A stretch of DNA of 20,056 nt from a virus, in IMG/VR virus record IMGVR_UViG_3300042879_003360, positions 1 through 20,056 of that record, one strand, 5' to 3'. Positions 6,005-12,669 of the stretch are shown piece after piece (the first letter of the stretch is position 1; the number at the start of each line of letters is the position of its first letter). Position numbers and translations under genes: made by a program. Below the pieces are notes generated by a model. It had not been told where the DNA came from, searched no databases, and worked only from the letters and a program-made list of their open reading frames with translations.

Positions 6005-6033
6005 ATTCTGCGATGGTGTCGGCGCAATGTCAA
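6005..6033 (-). promoter_or_regulatory. Leftward sigma-70-type early promoter
   Basis: On the minus strand, TTGACA (6033-6028, a perfect -35) is followed by exactly 17 bases and CAGAAT (6010-6005, four of six matches to the -10). Transcription would start near 5998, 25 bases before the first leftward gene. It is the strongest promoter in the window by consensus and drives the long left early operon. Confidence 0.8.
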
Positions 6034-6083
6034 GTAACCCCACGCAAACACATGCAGGCTCTGTCTAGGTGTTTTCCCGGGTG

Positions 6084-6113
6084 TTGCGTGCCGGGGATGA
6101 GATGGTGCAGAAT
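6084..6113 (+). promoter_or_regulatory. Rightward promoter of the Cro-like gene, likely giving a leaderless transcript
   Basis: TTGCGT (6084-6089), an 18-base spacer and CAGAAT (6108-6113). The -10 box ends only six bases before the ATG at 6120, so the transcript would begin at or next to the A of the start codon. No Shine-Dalgarno precedes this ATG, which agrees. Weaker match than the leftward promoter. Confidence 0.5.
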
Positions 6114-6119
6114 CGCAAC

Positions 6120-6338
6120 ATGAACACCAAACGAGCGGGGCCGGCCGCTGAAATCATCCGGCAACTTGGTGGCGTGCGGGCTACGGCTCGTCTGCTGAAC
6201 GTGCATCCGTCCACCGTCACGCGGTGGGTTGAGGGGCGGGGCTGGATCCCGGCGCGCTACGGCGCGGCGGTGCTTGCTGCGGCGCGAGAGCGCGGGTTGC
6301 CGATCACGGCTGAGACGCTGTTGGAGCCTGCAGCATGA
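6120..6338 (+). CDS. Cro-like HTH regulator, carph-isopro type (72 aa)
   Basis: A single helix-turn-helix domain: AAEIIRQLGGVRATARLLNVHPSTVTRWVEGRG, then IPARYGAAVLAAARERGLPITAETLL. The 'G-x-R-A-x-A-R-x-L-x-V-x-x-S-T-V' helix pair followed by 'IPARY..AVLAAARERG' is the pattern of the small Cro-like proteins called carph-isopro. It has no cleavage/dimerisation domain like CI. The frame is open from 6069, but ATG 6120 is chosen because domain similarity starts there and a promoter -10 box ends at 6113. It opens the right early operon and probably binds the inverted repeat in its own control region, setting the balance between the two operons. Confidence 0.85.
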   Translation: MNTKRAGPAAEIIRQLGGVRATARLLNVHPSTVTRWVEGRGWIPARYGAAVLAAARERGLPITAETLLEPAA

Positions 6339-6877
6339 TGCCCCCGTATCCCATTCCTAGTTACCTGTCGAAGGTGTGGGAGTCGCGCACCGAGGAGGAG
6401 GGCGACTGCCTGATCTGGCGCGGCGTGTATGCCAACAGCACGACGCCGGCCGTGTTCGTCAGCAAGCTCTCCAATCCCAAGTACATGACCGTGCGGCGCG
6501 TGTTGCTGGAAGCCCAGCGCGGCAAGCCTCTGCCGGCAAACCTGTTTGCCACCACGTCATGTGGGAATTCGCGGTGTGTGGCGCCTGCGCATGTGCGGCC
6601 TGGCACCGTGAGCGGCATCGCTCGGGCTGCGGTGGCTCGCGGTGCGTGGGATAACCCTTTGCGCGCCGAGAAGATCGCCCGCGCCAAGCAGGCGCAATCG
6701 CCCCTGACATGGGAGGACGTCGAGAGGATCCGAGCGGCGAAGTCTGCGGCTATCGCTGCAAAAGAGACCGGAGGCAAGGTCAGCAAATCGACCTGCGCCC
6801 TGATTCGTGCCGGCAAGCGCTGGCGAGTGAAGCCCGCGGATCCGTGGGCGGCGGCTATGTGGAGGTTGGCGGCATGA
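6335..6877 (+). CDS. HNH-fold protein with apparently lost catalytic His (180 aa)
   Basis: Residues about 20-90 follow the HNH_3 layout: CLIWRGVYANSTTPAVFV, VRRVLLEAQRGKPLPANLF, TTSCGNSRCVAPAHVRPGT. But where active enzymes have 'HR' the sequence has 'RR', and where they have 'LHxCDN' it has 'TTSCGN'; only the last CVxPxH part is kept. So this looks like a degenerate HNH domain, perhaps a DNA-binding protein. The C-terminal half (TWEDVERIRAAKSAAIAAKETGGKVSKSTCALIRAGKRWR) looks like a separate HTH-like DNA-contacting domain, as in the NUMOD-type tails of HNH proteins. Start overlaps the preceding TGA; GGAG lies upstream. Second gene of the right early operon. Confidence 0.75.
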   Translation: MMPPYPIPSYLSKVWESRTEEEGDCLIWRGVYANSTTPAVFVSKLSNPKYMTVRRVLLEAQRGKPLPANLFATTSCGNSRCVAPAHVRPGTVSGIARAAVARGAWDNPLRAEKIARAKQAQSPLTWEDVERIRAAKSAAIAAKETGGKVSKSTCALIRAGKRWRVKPADPWAAAMWRLAA

Positions 6878-7161
6878 GCGGTGGAAGCATGAATTACATC
6901 TACTCCAAGCTGGAGTACGAAGCGACTTTTACCGCAGACACGCCCGAGCGGCGAGCGTTTGCGCAGCACTTGAAGCTGGTGGCCAAAGCCCTGCACGATA
7001 TTGAGTGGGTTGATTCTGGCGACTACGGCCCGGGCGACGAGAACAAGGCGATCCGCGATTGCCTAGGTGATGCGGTGATGTTGGCCACGGTGCTGGAGAT
7101 GGCGAAGGAGGCGGTGGCCACGTTGCAGGCGGAAATTGCGCGACTGGAGGGTCCAAAATGA
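6874..7161 (+). CDS. Hypothetical phage protein, 95 aa
   Basis: ATG 6874 overlaps the preceding stop (ATGA) and has GGAGG eight bases upstream; an alternative ATG at 6889 with a weaker site would remove five residues. The sequence has an N-terminal NYIYSKLEYEATFTADTPERRAFAQHLKLVAKALHDIEWVDSGDYGPGDE part and a C-terminal helix (LEMAKEAVATLQAEIARLEG) that may be coiled coil. It resembles phage early proteins without known function. No catalytic residues stand out. Confidence 0.75.
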   Translation: MSGGSMNYIYSKLEYEATFTADTPERRAFAQHLKLVAKALHDIEWVDSGDYGPGDENKAIRDCLGDAVMLATVLEMAKEAVATLQAEIARLEGPK

Positions 7162-7646
7162 GGGGCCGAAAAACCCTGCGCGAGGTCATGCAAGATCACC
7201 AGCGCAGCGAGGACACTCTCGCCGCCATCTGGGGCAAGCCGCGGCGCGAACTGCCGATCCCGGCGGCTCCGAAGACGCGGGCCAAGCGCAACCCTTCGCC
7301 GGCAGAGCAGCGCGAGCCGAGCGAGGCGGACATTCTGAAGGCGGTCATGTCGCTGTTGAAGCGTCACCCGAAGGTAGCGCAGTGCTGGCGGCAGAACTCG
7401 GGGACGTTTCAAGAGCGCAACCGGGACGGGTCTGTGCGGTACATCCGCGCCAACACTCAGCGCGGTATGAGCGACATCATGGGCGTACTGAGCGACGGGC
7501 GGACGCTGGCCGTCGAGGTCAAGTCGCGCACCGGGCGCATGAGGCCCGGGCAGGAGGAATTCCTGCAGACGATCCGCAGCGCTGGCGGCGTGGCGGGCGT
7601 GTGCCGCAGTGTGGACGATGCCGTCAGGCTGTTGGAGGGAACATGA
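7158..7646 (+). CDS. VRR-NUC domain nuclease (162 aa)
   Basis: The C-terminal 110 residues are a VRR-NUC type PD-(D/E)XK nuclease: SEADILKAVMSLLKRH with Glu 57, RGMSDIMGVLSDGRTLAVEVKSRTGR with Asp 106, Glu 120 and Lys 122, then PGQEEFLQTIRSAGGVAGVCRSVDDA with the usual Gln. The first 50 residues are basic and probably flexible. Phage enzymes of this type are thought to cut structured or branched DNA, such as recombination or packaging intermediates, often in genomes that lack RusA. GGAGGG precedes the ATG, which overlaps the previous stop. All catalytic residues are present. Confidence 0.92.
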   Translation: MRGRKTLREVMQDHQRSEDTLAAIWGKPRRELPIPAAPKTRAKRNPSPAEQREPSEADILKAVMSLLKRHPKVAQCWRQNSGTFQERNRDGSVRYIRANTQRGMSDIMGVLSDGRTLAVEVKSRTGRMRPGQEEFLQTIRSAGGVAGVCRSVDDAVRLLEGT

Positions 7647-8059
7647 GGGGGCGAGCGCTATCGCATTACGGGAAGCTGAACGTTGCCAATCTCAACAGAG
7701 AGGCATATCAAATCTGGTTGACGCGGAATGATGAACTGCCAGATTTGGAACCCGCTCCGACGCCTTGGCAAGACGAAAAAAACGAATTTCAGCAGCTGAT
7801 GATGCGTGATCTAGCTCAGAAGTTGCTGGACTCTCTTAATTTGAACGAATCCCAACGGTTTGTGTTGATGCATCGCATTCTGGACGACTGGAAGCTGAGA
7901 GAAGTGGCGCAGGAGCTCAATGTGACGTTGGAAAGAGTTCGGCAGATTGAGAATGAGATATTGCGCAAGCTGCGTCGATCATTCCGCGAAATCACCGGGG
8001 TTGACTGCTATTACTGGCATATGTCGGCGGCAATATCATTCGGGCTGGGAAACGCATGA
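7643..8059 (+). CDS. Sigma-70 region-4-only protein (138 aa)
   Basis: Residues about 60-113 match sigma factor region 4: LLDSLNLNESQRFVLMHRILDDWKLREVAQELNVTLERVRQIENEILRKLRR. The TLERVRQIENEILRKLRR helix closely follows the 'TRERIRQIEAKALRKLR' helix of RpoD, which reads the -35 element. Regions 1-3 are absent; residues 1-55 resemble nothing I know. Phage proteins with only region 4 may bind the RNA polymerase beta-flap and act as activators or appropriators. The gene is visibly richer in A/T than the neighbours, suggesting separate ancestry. TTGGAGGGAAC precedes the start, which overlaps the previous TGA. It is a good candidate for switching on late genes; that is inference. Confidence 0.82.
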   Translation: MRGRALSHYGKLNVANLNREAYQIWLTRNDELPDLEPAPTPWQDEKNEFQQLMMRDLAQKLLDSLNLNESQRFVLMHRILDDWKLREVAQELNVTLERVRQIENEILRKLRRSFREITGVDCYYWHMSAAISFGLGNA

Positions 8060-8556
8060 CCCGTAAACGCAGCACCTACCGCCCCCGAGGCGTCAACCCC
8101 ACAGCCCACCTTGTGGCCATCGCAGGCGCCGCCCTACTCAGCCGCGACGACCGCACAGTGTGGGCGCTTCAGATGTACGACGCCCTCGACGCCGTGGCCC
8201 GGGGCAAAGCCCAGCGCCAGCACTGGGGCGTGATCTTCGACGCCGTCAACTTGGCCGAGGAACTCACCCGCATGGGCCTAGCGGCAGACCCTGACGGCAT
8301 CATCAGCGGCGCGCAGGAGGCCTGCGCAGAAATCGTGCGCCGGCAGCAGGCTACGGGCGCGCGCGCAGTGCGGGCCGGGGAACTGGCTGCGCTGCGGTGC
8401 CTGGAAGCCGCCATGATTGACATCCTGGCGGCCGTCACGCACTCGGAGCGGTTCCGCGCCGAGGAGCGGATCCGGGCTCGCGCCGCGACGGCGCGGGCTG
8501 GCGGAATTGCTGGGGCGCAGGTTATCGATGCTGGTTTCCTGGAGACGAAGCAATGA
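8056..8556 (+). CDS. Hypothetical phage protein, 166 aa
   Basis: The ATG overlaps the preceding stop by four bases. The N-terminus is strongly basic (MTRKRSTYRPRGVNP), followed by an all-helical body: HLVAIAGAALLSRDD, MYDALDAVARGKAQRQHWGVIFDAVNLAEEL, GAQEACAEIVRRQQATGARAVRAGELAALRCLEAAM. Proteins starting 'RKRSTYRPRGV' are common in phage early regions of proteobacteria; I know no established function. The basic N-terminus suggests nucleic-acid contact. No membrane segment. Confidence 0.82.
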   Translation: MTRKRSTYRPRGVNPTAHLVAIAGAALLSRDDRTVWALQMYDALDAVARGKAQRQHWGVIFDAVNLAEELTRMGLAADPDGIISGAQEACAEIVRRQQATGARAVRAGELAALRCLEAAMIDILAAVTHSERFRAEERIRARAATARAGGIAGAQVIDAGFLETKQ

Positions 8557-9155
8557 GAGTCCTTGTAGCCTGCGAATACAGCGGCGCGGTGCGTGACGCT
8601 TTCCGAGCGCGCGGGCACGACGCGATGTCGTGCGATCTGCTGCCGACAGATGCGCCGGGGCCACACTATCAGGGTGACGTGCGAGATGTACTGGGCGATG
8701 GCTGGGATCTGATGATTGCGCATCCGCCGTGTACGTATTTGAGCGTAAGCGGCATGCATTGGACGCGGCGTGGTTTGCGAGATCCGAAGTTGACCGAGGA
8801 CGCGCTGGCGTTCGTGCGCTTGCTGATGGATGCGCCAATCCCGCGCATCGCCATCGAGAACCCGGTGAGCATCATCAGCAGCAGGCTTCGCAAGCCCGAG
8901 CAGATTGTCCAGCCGTGGCAGTTTGGGCACGATGCCAGTAAGAAAACTTGCCTGTGGCTCGTGGGCCTGCCGCCACTGCGGCCGACGCGAGTCATTGAGC
9001 CACGCCTTGTTAACGGCCGCCAGCGCTGGGGCAATCAGACCGACAGCGGGCAGAACCGACTGAGCCCGAGCCCGGATCGCTGGAAAATCCGCAGCGCCAC
9101 CTTCCCCGGCATAGCGGCCGCAATGGCCGACCAGTGGGGCGCCTCCGCCCCCTAA
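8553..9155 (+). CDS. DNA cytosine methyltransferase-like protein, short form (200 aa)
   Basis: The N-terminus MRVLVACEYSGAVRDAFRARG is the SAM-binding motif I of a cytosine-type methyltransferase; CDLLP follows as the acidic motif II region; HPPCTYLS at 57-64 is the catalytic PPC motif; IAIENPVS near 99-106 is the ENV-like motif. The end (QPWQFGHDASKKTCLWL, RWGNQTDSG, SPDRWKIRSATFPGIAAAMADQW) is characteristic of a phage-specific family. At 200 residues it lacks most of the target-recognition region of true C5 enzymes of 300 or more. No restriction partner is encoded nearby, so a role in protecting or marking phage DNA is plausible. GGAG precedes the ATG. Confidence 0.85.
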   Translation: MRVLVACEYSGAVRDAFRARGHDAMSCDLLPTDAPGPHYQGDVRDVLGDGWDLMIAHPPCTYLSVSGMHWTRRGLRDPKLTEDALAFVRLLMDAPIPRIAIENPVSIISSRLRKPEQIVQPWQFGHDASKKTCLWLVGLPPLRPTRVIEPRLVNGRQRWGNQTDSGQNRLSPSPDRWKIRSATFPGIAAAMADQWGASAP

Positions 9156-9213
9156 CCACTTCCCGTCACACAACAAACGCGGCAAACTAGCCGCCCTTCG
9201 AGGAGCCCCACCG

Positions 9214-11562
9214 ATGCTAGATTTCCGAGGCCTAGCCGACCGCCTGCTGGCCGATGCCGAAACGCACGTAACCCGCTGGCTGCCCGAGGGCAAGCGACGC
9301 GGCAACGAATACAAAATCGGCTCACTGGCCGGCGAACCTGGCGAGTCAATGTCCATCAACCTGCGCACCGGCCGGTGGGCAGATTTCGCCAGCGGCGAGC
9401 GGGGCGGCGACCTGATCGACCTCTATGCCGCTATCCACCATATCGAACTCGCCGAGGCCTACCGCGAGCTCGACGGGGATCGCAGCGTGGCCGTCAGCGC
9501 ACCGCCCCGCCGCGAGGCGCCGAAACGCTCGGTGATCACGCCTGTGCCGGCAGAGTCTGCGGACTGCGACTGCGTCCACCCGGACTACGGGCCGCCTGTG
9601 CGGACGTGGTGCTATCAGGACGGCAATGGCGACGTTCTCGGCTACGTGGCCCGCTACGAGCCCAAGGGCGCCCGCAAGCAAATCGTGCCGTGGACCTTCA
9701 CCGCTGACGGCTGGGGCCGCGGTTCGTGGCCTGCGCCGCGTCCGCTGTACCGCCTGCATGACCTGGAGGCCCGGCCCGACGACCCGGTGCTGATCGTCGA
9801 GGGCGAGAAAGCCGCGGACGCCGCAGCTGCGTGGGCGGATCCGTACAGCGTCGTCTCCTGGCCCGGTGGCTCACAGGCCCTGCATCTCGCAGACTGGCGC
9901 CCAGTGTTCGGCCGGCAGATCCTGCTGTGGCCCGACGCCGACGACGCGGGCCGCATCGCCATGCTGCGCCTGGCCGAGATACTGCGCCCGCACTGCACCG
10001 TCATCAAAATCATCAACCCTACGGGCCAGCCTGACGGCTGGGACGCGGCCGACGCGGACTTCCGCACCTGGACCGAGGCGCGAGCCTGGCTGCTGCCCCG
10101 GGTGTCGCTGCTGGACGCTCCGCCTCCGCCGCCTGCGCCACCGCCGGCACCGAAGCCGCGGCCGGCACAGCAGCCGGCAGGCGAGAAAACCGCAGAGCAG
10201 GCCGTCAATGACCGCGATGCGTCCTCACTGCAGCCGTCGGACTGGTTTTCCCGGTACGCCTACGTGATCGCGGACGACTCTTTTTTCGACCTCGTTGAGC
10301 GAAGCGAGATCGGACGCAACGCTTTTAACGCGCTTTACCGGCACGTTCGCTGCAATTCGATACATTCTCAGTCATCGGGGGCGGCCCGCAGGATTGAGGC
10401 GTCCGTCAGCTTTGACGAGAACCGCCACGCGATGAACGCCAAAATTATCAGCGGCGTGACCTACGCTCCCGGCCGCACTGTGCTGGTCGAGCACGTCGGG
10501 CAAGCCTACGGGAACAAGTGGCGTGACGGCCGGCCTGAGATCAAGGACGCGGGCGACCCCGGCCCGTGGCTGGCGCACGTCGAGAAACTCGTCCCCGAGG
10601 CCGAGGAACGGAATCACATGCTGGACGCTTTCGCGTATAAGGTTCAGAACCCCGGCGTGAAAATAAACCACGCACTGCTCATCGGCGGGGTGCCTGGTGC
10701 CGGCAAAGACAGCATGATCGCGCCGCTCCTCTACGCCATCGGAGGCCAGACAAAACAGAATTGCGTGTCAGTGGATCCGTCGGAACTGTCGCAGCCGTGG
10801 GGGTATTACCTCGAAAACGAGGTAGTTATCTTTAACGAACTGCGTCAGTCTGAGGCTACCGATAGGCGAGCGCTGGAAAACAAATTGAAGCCCATACTCG
10901 CGGCGCCCCCTGAGTTACTGACCGTTCAGCGCAAGAACGCCCACCATATACAGGTGGTGAATCAGGCGCTTGTGCTGGCCATGACAAACTACCGCGACGC
11001 TATCGCTATTCCGAGCGACGACCGCCGATGGTTCGTCATCTGGACTCACGCGCAGCGCATGGAGGAATCTGAATCCCGCGCGCTGTGGGCCTGGTTCAAT
11101 GCTGGCGGCCTGGAGGCCGGCGCGCGCTACCTGCGCGAGCGGGACGTGTCGCGCTTCCAGCCTGGCGCCACGCCGCCGTGGACGCCGGCAAAGCAGATCA
11201 TGGTGTCCAGCACGCGCTCGCACACTGAGTCGTGGATCATCGACCGCATCGAAAAGCGCGTTGAGGAATTCCGGTGGGGCGTGATTTCCGGCCCGTGGGC
11301 GCTCATGGTGGACCGCCTGCAGACCCATGCCCCGCCGTCAGTGCGCTTGACTCAGCAGGCCCTGCAGCACGCGCTCGCTGAGGCCGGCTGGCTGGACTGG
11401 GGCATGTGCAAATCGAGGTTGAATCCGAGCTCGCGGCACGTCTTCGCGGCGCCGGACTGGCGCGGCAGCAAATCCGAGGCGCGCGACCTGTGCGAGACGC
11501 ACTTCGGAGCGAACCGCAGCGCCAGCGTTCACGAATTCCGCAAGGCAGCCGGCGGGGAATAA
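9214..11562 (+). CDS. Primase-helicase: Toprim primase domain plus SF3/DUF5906-type helicase (782 aa)
   Basis: A replication enzyme in three parts. Residues 1-90 resemble the start of phage primases (WLPEGKRRGNEYKIG...INLRTGRWADFASGERGGDLIDLYA). Residues about 190-265 are a Toprim domain: VLIVEGEKAADA with the catalytic Glu, then ILLWPDADDAGR with the Asp pair. A Pro/Ala-rich linker follows at 302-322. Residues about 480-610 are the helicase: LLIGGVPGAGKDSMI is Walker A, VVIFNELRQ Walker B, and VLAMTNYRDAIAIPSDDRRWFVIW is the sensor/arginine region of D5/DUF5906-type proteins. It should both prime and unwind at the phage origin. GAGGAG lies eight bases before ATG 9214; a small inverted repeat (9179-9194) lies in the 58-base gap before it. 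It ends the right early operon. Confidence 0.93.
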   Translation: MLDFRGLADRLLADAETHVTRWLPEGKRRGNEYKIGSLAGEPGESMSINLRTGRWADFASGERGGDLIDLYAAIHHIELAEAYRELDGDRSVAVSAPPRREAPKRSVITPVPAESADCDCVHPDYGPPVRTWCYQDGNGDVLGYVARYEPKGARKQIVPWTFTADGWGRGSWPAPRPLYRLHDLEARPDDPVLIVEGEKAADAAAAWADPYSVVSWPGGSQALHLADWRPVFGRQILLWPDADDAGRIAMLRLAEILRPHCTVIKIINPTGQPDGWDAADADFRTWTEARAWLLPRVSLLDAPPPPPAPPPAPKPRPAQQPAGEKTAEQAVNDRDASSLQPSDWFSRYAYVIADDSFFDLVERSEIGRNAFNALYRHVRCNSIHSQSSGAARRIEASVSFDENRHAMNAKIISGVTYAPGRTVLVEHVGQAYGNKWRDGRPEIKDAGDPGPWLAHVEKLVPEAEERNHMLDAFAYKVQNPGVKINHALLIGGVPGAGKDSMIAPLLYAIGGQTKQNCVSVDPSELSQPWGYYLENEVVIFNELRQSEATDRRALENKLKPILAAPPELLTVQRKNAHHIQVVNQALVLAMTNYRDAIAIPSDDRRWFVIWTHAQRMEESESRALWAWFNAGGLEAGARYLRERDVSRFQPGATPPWTPAKQIMVSSTRSHTESWIIDRIEKRVEEFRWGVISGPWALMVDRLQTHAPPSVRLTQQALQHALAEAGWLDWGMCKSRLNPSSRHVFAAPDWRGSKSEARDLCETHFGANRSASVHEFRKAAGGE

Positions 11563-11595
11563 AAAAAGCCCCCGGAGATTGCTCAATCCGGGGGC
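11561..11595 (-). terminator. Intrinsic terminator of the short leftward operon
   Basis: GCCCCCGGA (11568-11576) and TCCGGGGGC (11587-11595) form a nine-base-pair stem with a ten-base loop. On the minus strand the stem is followed directly by seven T (A-run 11561-11567), so it is a textbook terminator for leftward transcription. On the + strand no T-run follows, but the strong hairpin lies just after the primase stop and may also slow converging transcription. Confidence 0.88.
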
Positions 11596-11651
11596 GTAAG
11601 CCGGGGCTAACCGGCACAGGAGGAGACGCGTTCCGATGCAACGCGGCTCAA

Positions 11652-11714
11652 TTATAGGTCCAGCGCGAGCGCGACGGCAAGCGCCACCACGATAGCCAGC
11701 AGGGCAACGATCAT
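11652..11714 (-). CDS. Hydrophobic microprotein, 20 aa
   Basis: MIVALLAIVVALAVALALDL: essentially one membrane helix with an acidic C-terminus. GGAG lies nine bases before the ATG, and the ATG overlaps the stop of the 49-residue gene upstream (ATGA), so translation would be coupled. It is the last gene before the terminator. The open frame is longer (from 11867) but that part is the shadow of other genes. Possible roles are a regulator of a membrane protein or an envelope-stress peptide; nothing is established. Confidence 0.5.
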   Translation of the reverse strand: MIVALLAIVVALAVALALDL

Positions 11715-11860
11715 TGGCGGCGCTCCACATGCTGGGCCAGCAGCCAGCGCGGCCCGAGGCGGCGCAGAGCTTGCACCCAGGCCCGCAGGTTGCGCCGGTC
11801 CAGGCGGGTATTGCCCGTGTTCCACAGGCGGCGGCCGAGGGTGAGCATCTTGGTTTTCAT
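11711..11860 (-). CDS. Small basic phage protein, 49 aa
   Basis: An open frame starting ATG 11860 with GAGGTG six bases upstream. The sequence begins MKTKMLTLGRRLWNTGN and ends RRLGPRWLLAQHVERRQ, with LDRRNLRAWVQALRRLGPRW in the middle. The 'RRNLRAW...A...LGPRWLL' pattern occurs in other small phage proteins of unknown role. It overlaps the DUF3310 stop at its start and the 20-residue gene at its end, both by four bases, which strongly supports it. Very basic; it may bind nucleic acid or a membrane surface. Confidence 0.72.
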   Translation of the reverse strand: MKTKMLTLGRRLWNTGNTRLDRRNLRAWVQALRRLGPRWLLAQHVERRQ

Positions 11861-12168
11861 GCGTCACCTCGCAGTTCGCGCCGTACGCGGTTGAAGAAGG
11901 CTTCCCGCTGCCTTATGTACTGCTCGACGTCTGGCGCGTTCGAGGGCTGGTATTGGGCTGCGGTCAGCTTTTCACGCCTCTGAATCTCACGCTCGATGTA
12001 CCAAACGGCCTTGCGCAGATCTTCAATTGCGTCGTTTTTGAGGTCGGCACGCCATAGGTATTTAATGGCGTTGCCTACACAGAAGTTCATGTGCTCAGCA
12101 ATGTCTATCGCTTCCACGCCGCTCGGGTGTGCGTTGTAGTGCGGCGGATGATTGACGGGGTCGGACAT
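11857..12168 (-). CDS. DUF3310 / SaV-like protein (103 aa)
   Basis: The N-terminal VNHPPHYNAHPSGVEAIDIAEHMNFCVGNAIKYLWRADLKNDAIEDLRKAVWYIEREI is the DUF3310 domain, often labelled 'nucleotide kinase' in phage annotation although it has no P-loop and no proven activity. The His/Glu/Asp cluster (HPPHY, EAID, EH) resembles metal-binding nucleotide-processing folds. The remaining 40 residues are helical and charged. GAGGAG lies about eight bases before ATG 12168. A hairpin (12187-12209) ends just upstream. Family assignment is sure; function is not. Confidence 0.93.
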   Translation of the reverse strand: MSDPVNHPPHYNAHPSGVEAIDIAEHMNFCVGNAIKYLWRADLKNDAIEDLRKAVWYIEREIQRREKLTAAQYQPSNAPDVEQYIRQREAFFNRVRRELRGDA

Positions 12169-12177
12169 CGGCTCTCC

Positions 12178-12336
12178 TCAAAACAGCGCCGGCTCAGCAT
12201 CGGCCGGCGGGGGGTTATAACGGCCCACAGGGCGCGCGCAAGGCGGCAGGCTGGGGTAGTCCAGCAGCGCGGGCGGGAACGGCCACAGCGGCCCGCGTAG
12301 GGGCTCTGCGGGGGTGTTAGGGGCGACGGGCTGCAT
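12178..12336 (-). CDS. Pro-rich small protein, 52 aa (tentative)
   Basis: An open frame from ATG 12336 that overlaps the end of the 12317-12601 gene by 20 bases and ends nine bases before the DUF3310 start. It is very rich in Pro (MQPVAPNTPAEPLRGP, then LWPFPPALLDYPSLPPC and NPPPADAEPALF) and has aromatic residues, as seen in some phage peptides that bind host proteins. Only a weak GGCGGG is available as a ribosome site. It would fill the only unexplained 150-base gap in this operon, but a random GC-rich frame could look similar, so confidence is low to moderate. Confidence 0.42.
   Translation of the reverse strand: MQPVAPNTPAEPLRGPLWPFPPALLDYPSLPPCARPVGRYNPPPADAEPALF
12187..12209 (-). other. 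Intercistronic hairpin before the DUF3310 gene
   Basis: CGCCGGC (12187-12193) pairs with GCCGGCG (12203-12209) around a nine-base loop. On the minus strand it ends about ten bases before the DUF3310 ribosome site. It may shape translation or mRNA stability. Confidence 0.45.
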
Positions 12337-12601
12337 CGATACCCGCCAGATAGGCATGCATGCGATTCAGAAGATCGCGCGCCGGGATGTGACCGGTGTG
12401 CAAGGGCGACGACACGCCGCCGCCGTCAGTCACCATGCGATGCAGAGCGAAGCCGCCATAGGCTCGGCTCAGGTGATAGTTTCCGATTTGCGCGCGGTTT
12501 TTGCCGTCAGCGTCGCGGACGTAAGGCTCTGCGGGCGAGCCGGTCTCGCGGTTCAGACGGTCGATTACGGCTTGCAGCTGGGCTACGGTGATACGGGTCA
12601 T
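12317..12601 (-). CDS. Conserved phage protein, YHLSRAYGG...HRMVTDGGGV family (94 aa)
   Basis: I recognise the pattern VIDRLNRETGSPAEPY..., IGNYHLSRAYGGFALHRM, GGGVSSP, HIPARDLLNRMHAYLAGI as a small family found in many phages of proteobacteria, always of unknown function. The length of 94 residues is normal for it. CAGGAGAACGACG gives a strong ribosome site before ATG 12601. The protein is compact, with no membrane segment; its conserved His and Gly may mark a ligand site. A conserved hairpin (12619-12635) lies 18 bases upstream. Confidence 0.85.
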   Translation of the reverse strand: MTRITVAQLQAVIDRLNRETGSPAEPYVRDADGKNRAQIGNYHLSRAYGGFALHRMVTDGGGVSSPLHTGHIPARDLLNRMHAYLAGIDAARRP

Positions 12602-12618
12602 CGTCGTTCTCCTGTGTC

Positions 12619-12656
12619 TGCGCCACCGTGGCGCATCCCAGAACCCCCGACGGGGG
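12619..12656 (-). other. Two intercistronic inverted repeats before the 12317-12601 gene
   Basis: TGCGCCAC-C-GTGGCGCA (12619-12635) is a perfect 8+8 inverted repeat with one central base. CCCCC-GAC-GGGGG (12644-12656) follows on the upstream side. Both lie in the 68-base gap between two genes. Neither has a T-run, so they are not classical terminators; a processing, attenuation or protein-binding role is possible. Confidence 0.5.
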
Positions 12657-12669
12657 CTCGGCGGATGCG

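Larger units (their letters stand above)
5999..6119. repeat. 13-bp inverted repeat pair across the divergent control region (candidate operators)
   Basis: GTTGCCATTCTGC at 5999-6011 and GCAGAATCGCAAC at 6107-6119 are reverse complements with one mismatch. Each arm covers the -10 box (CAGAAT in both promoters) of one of two opposed promoters. Direct copies of GATGGTG at 5993, 6012 and 6101 lie close by. This is the layout expected of operators for the adjacent Cro-like protein; binding is inferred. Confidence 0.6.

Noticed and set aside
8169-9368. 399-codon open frame on the minus strand
   Set aside because: Antisense to the methyltransferase-like gene and its neighbours; Arg/Ala/Ser-rich shadow.
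11618-11693. AGGAGG followed by a 19-codon + strand frame starting at 11636
   Set aside because: Spacing of about 12 bases is too long, the product is Arg/Pro-rich, and it runs against the leftward operon's end.
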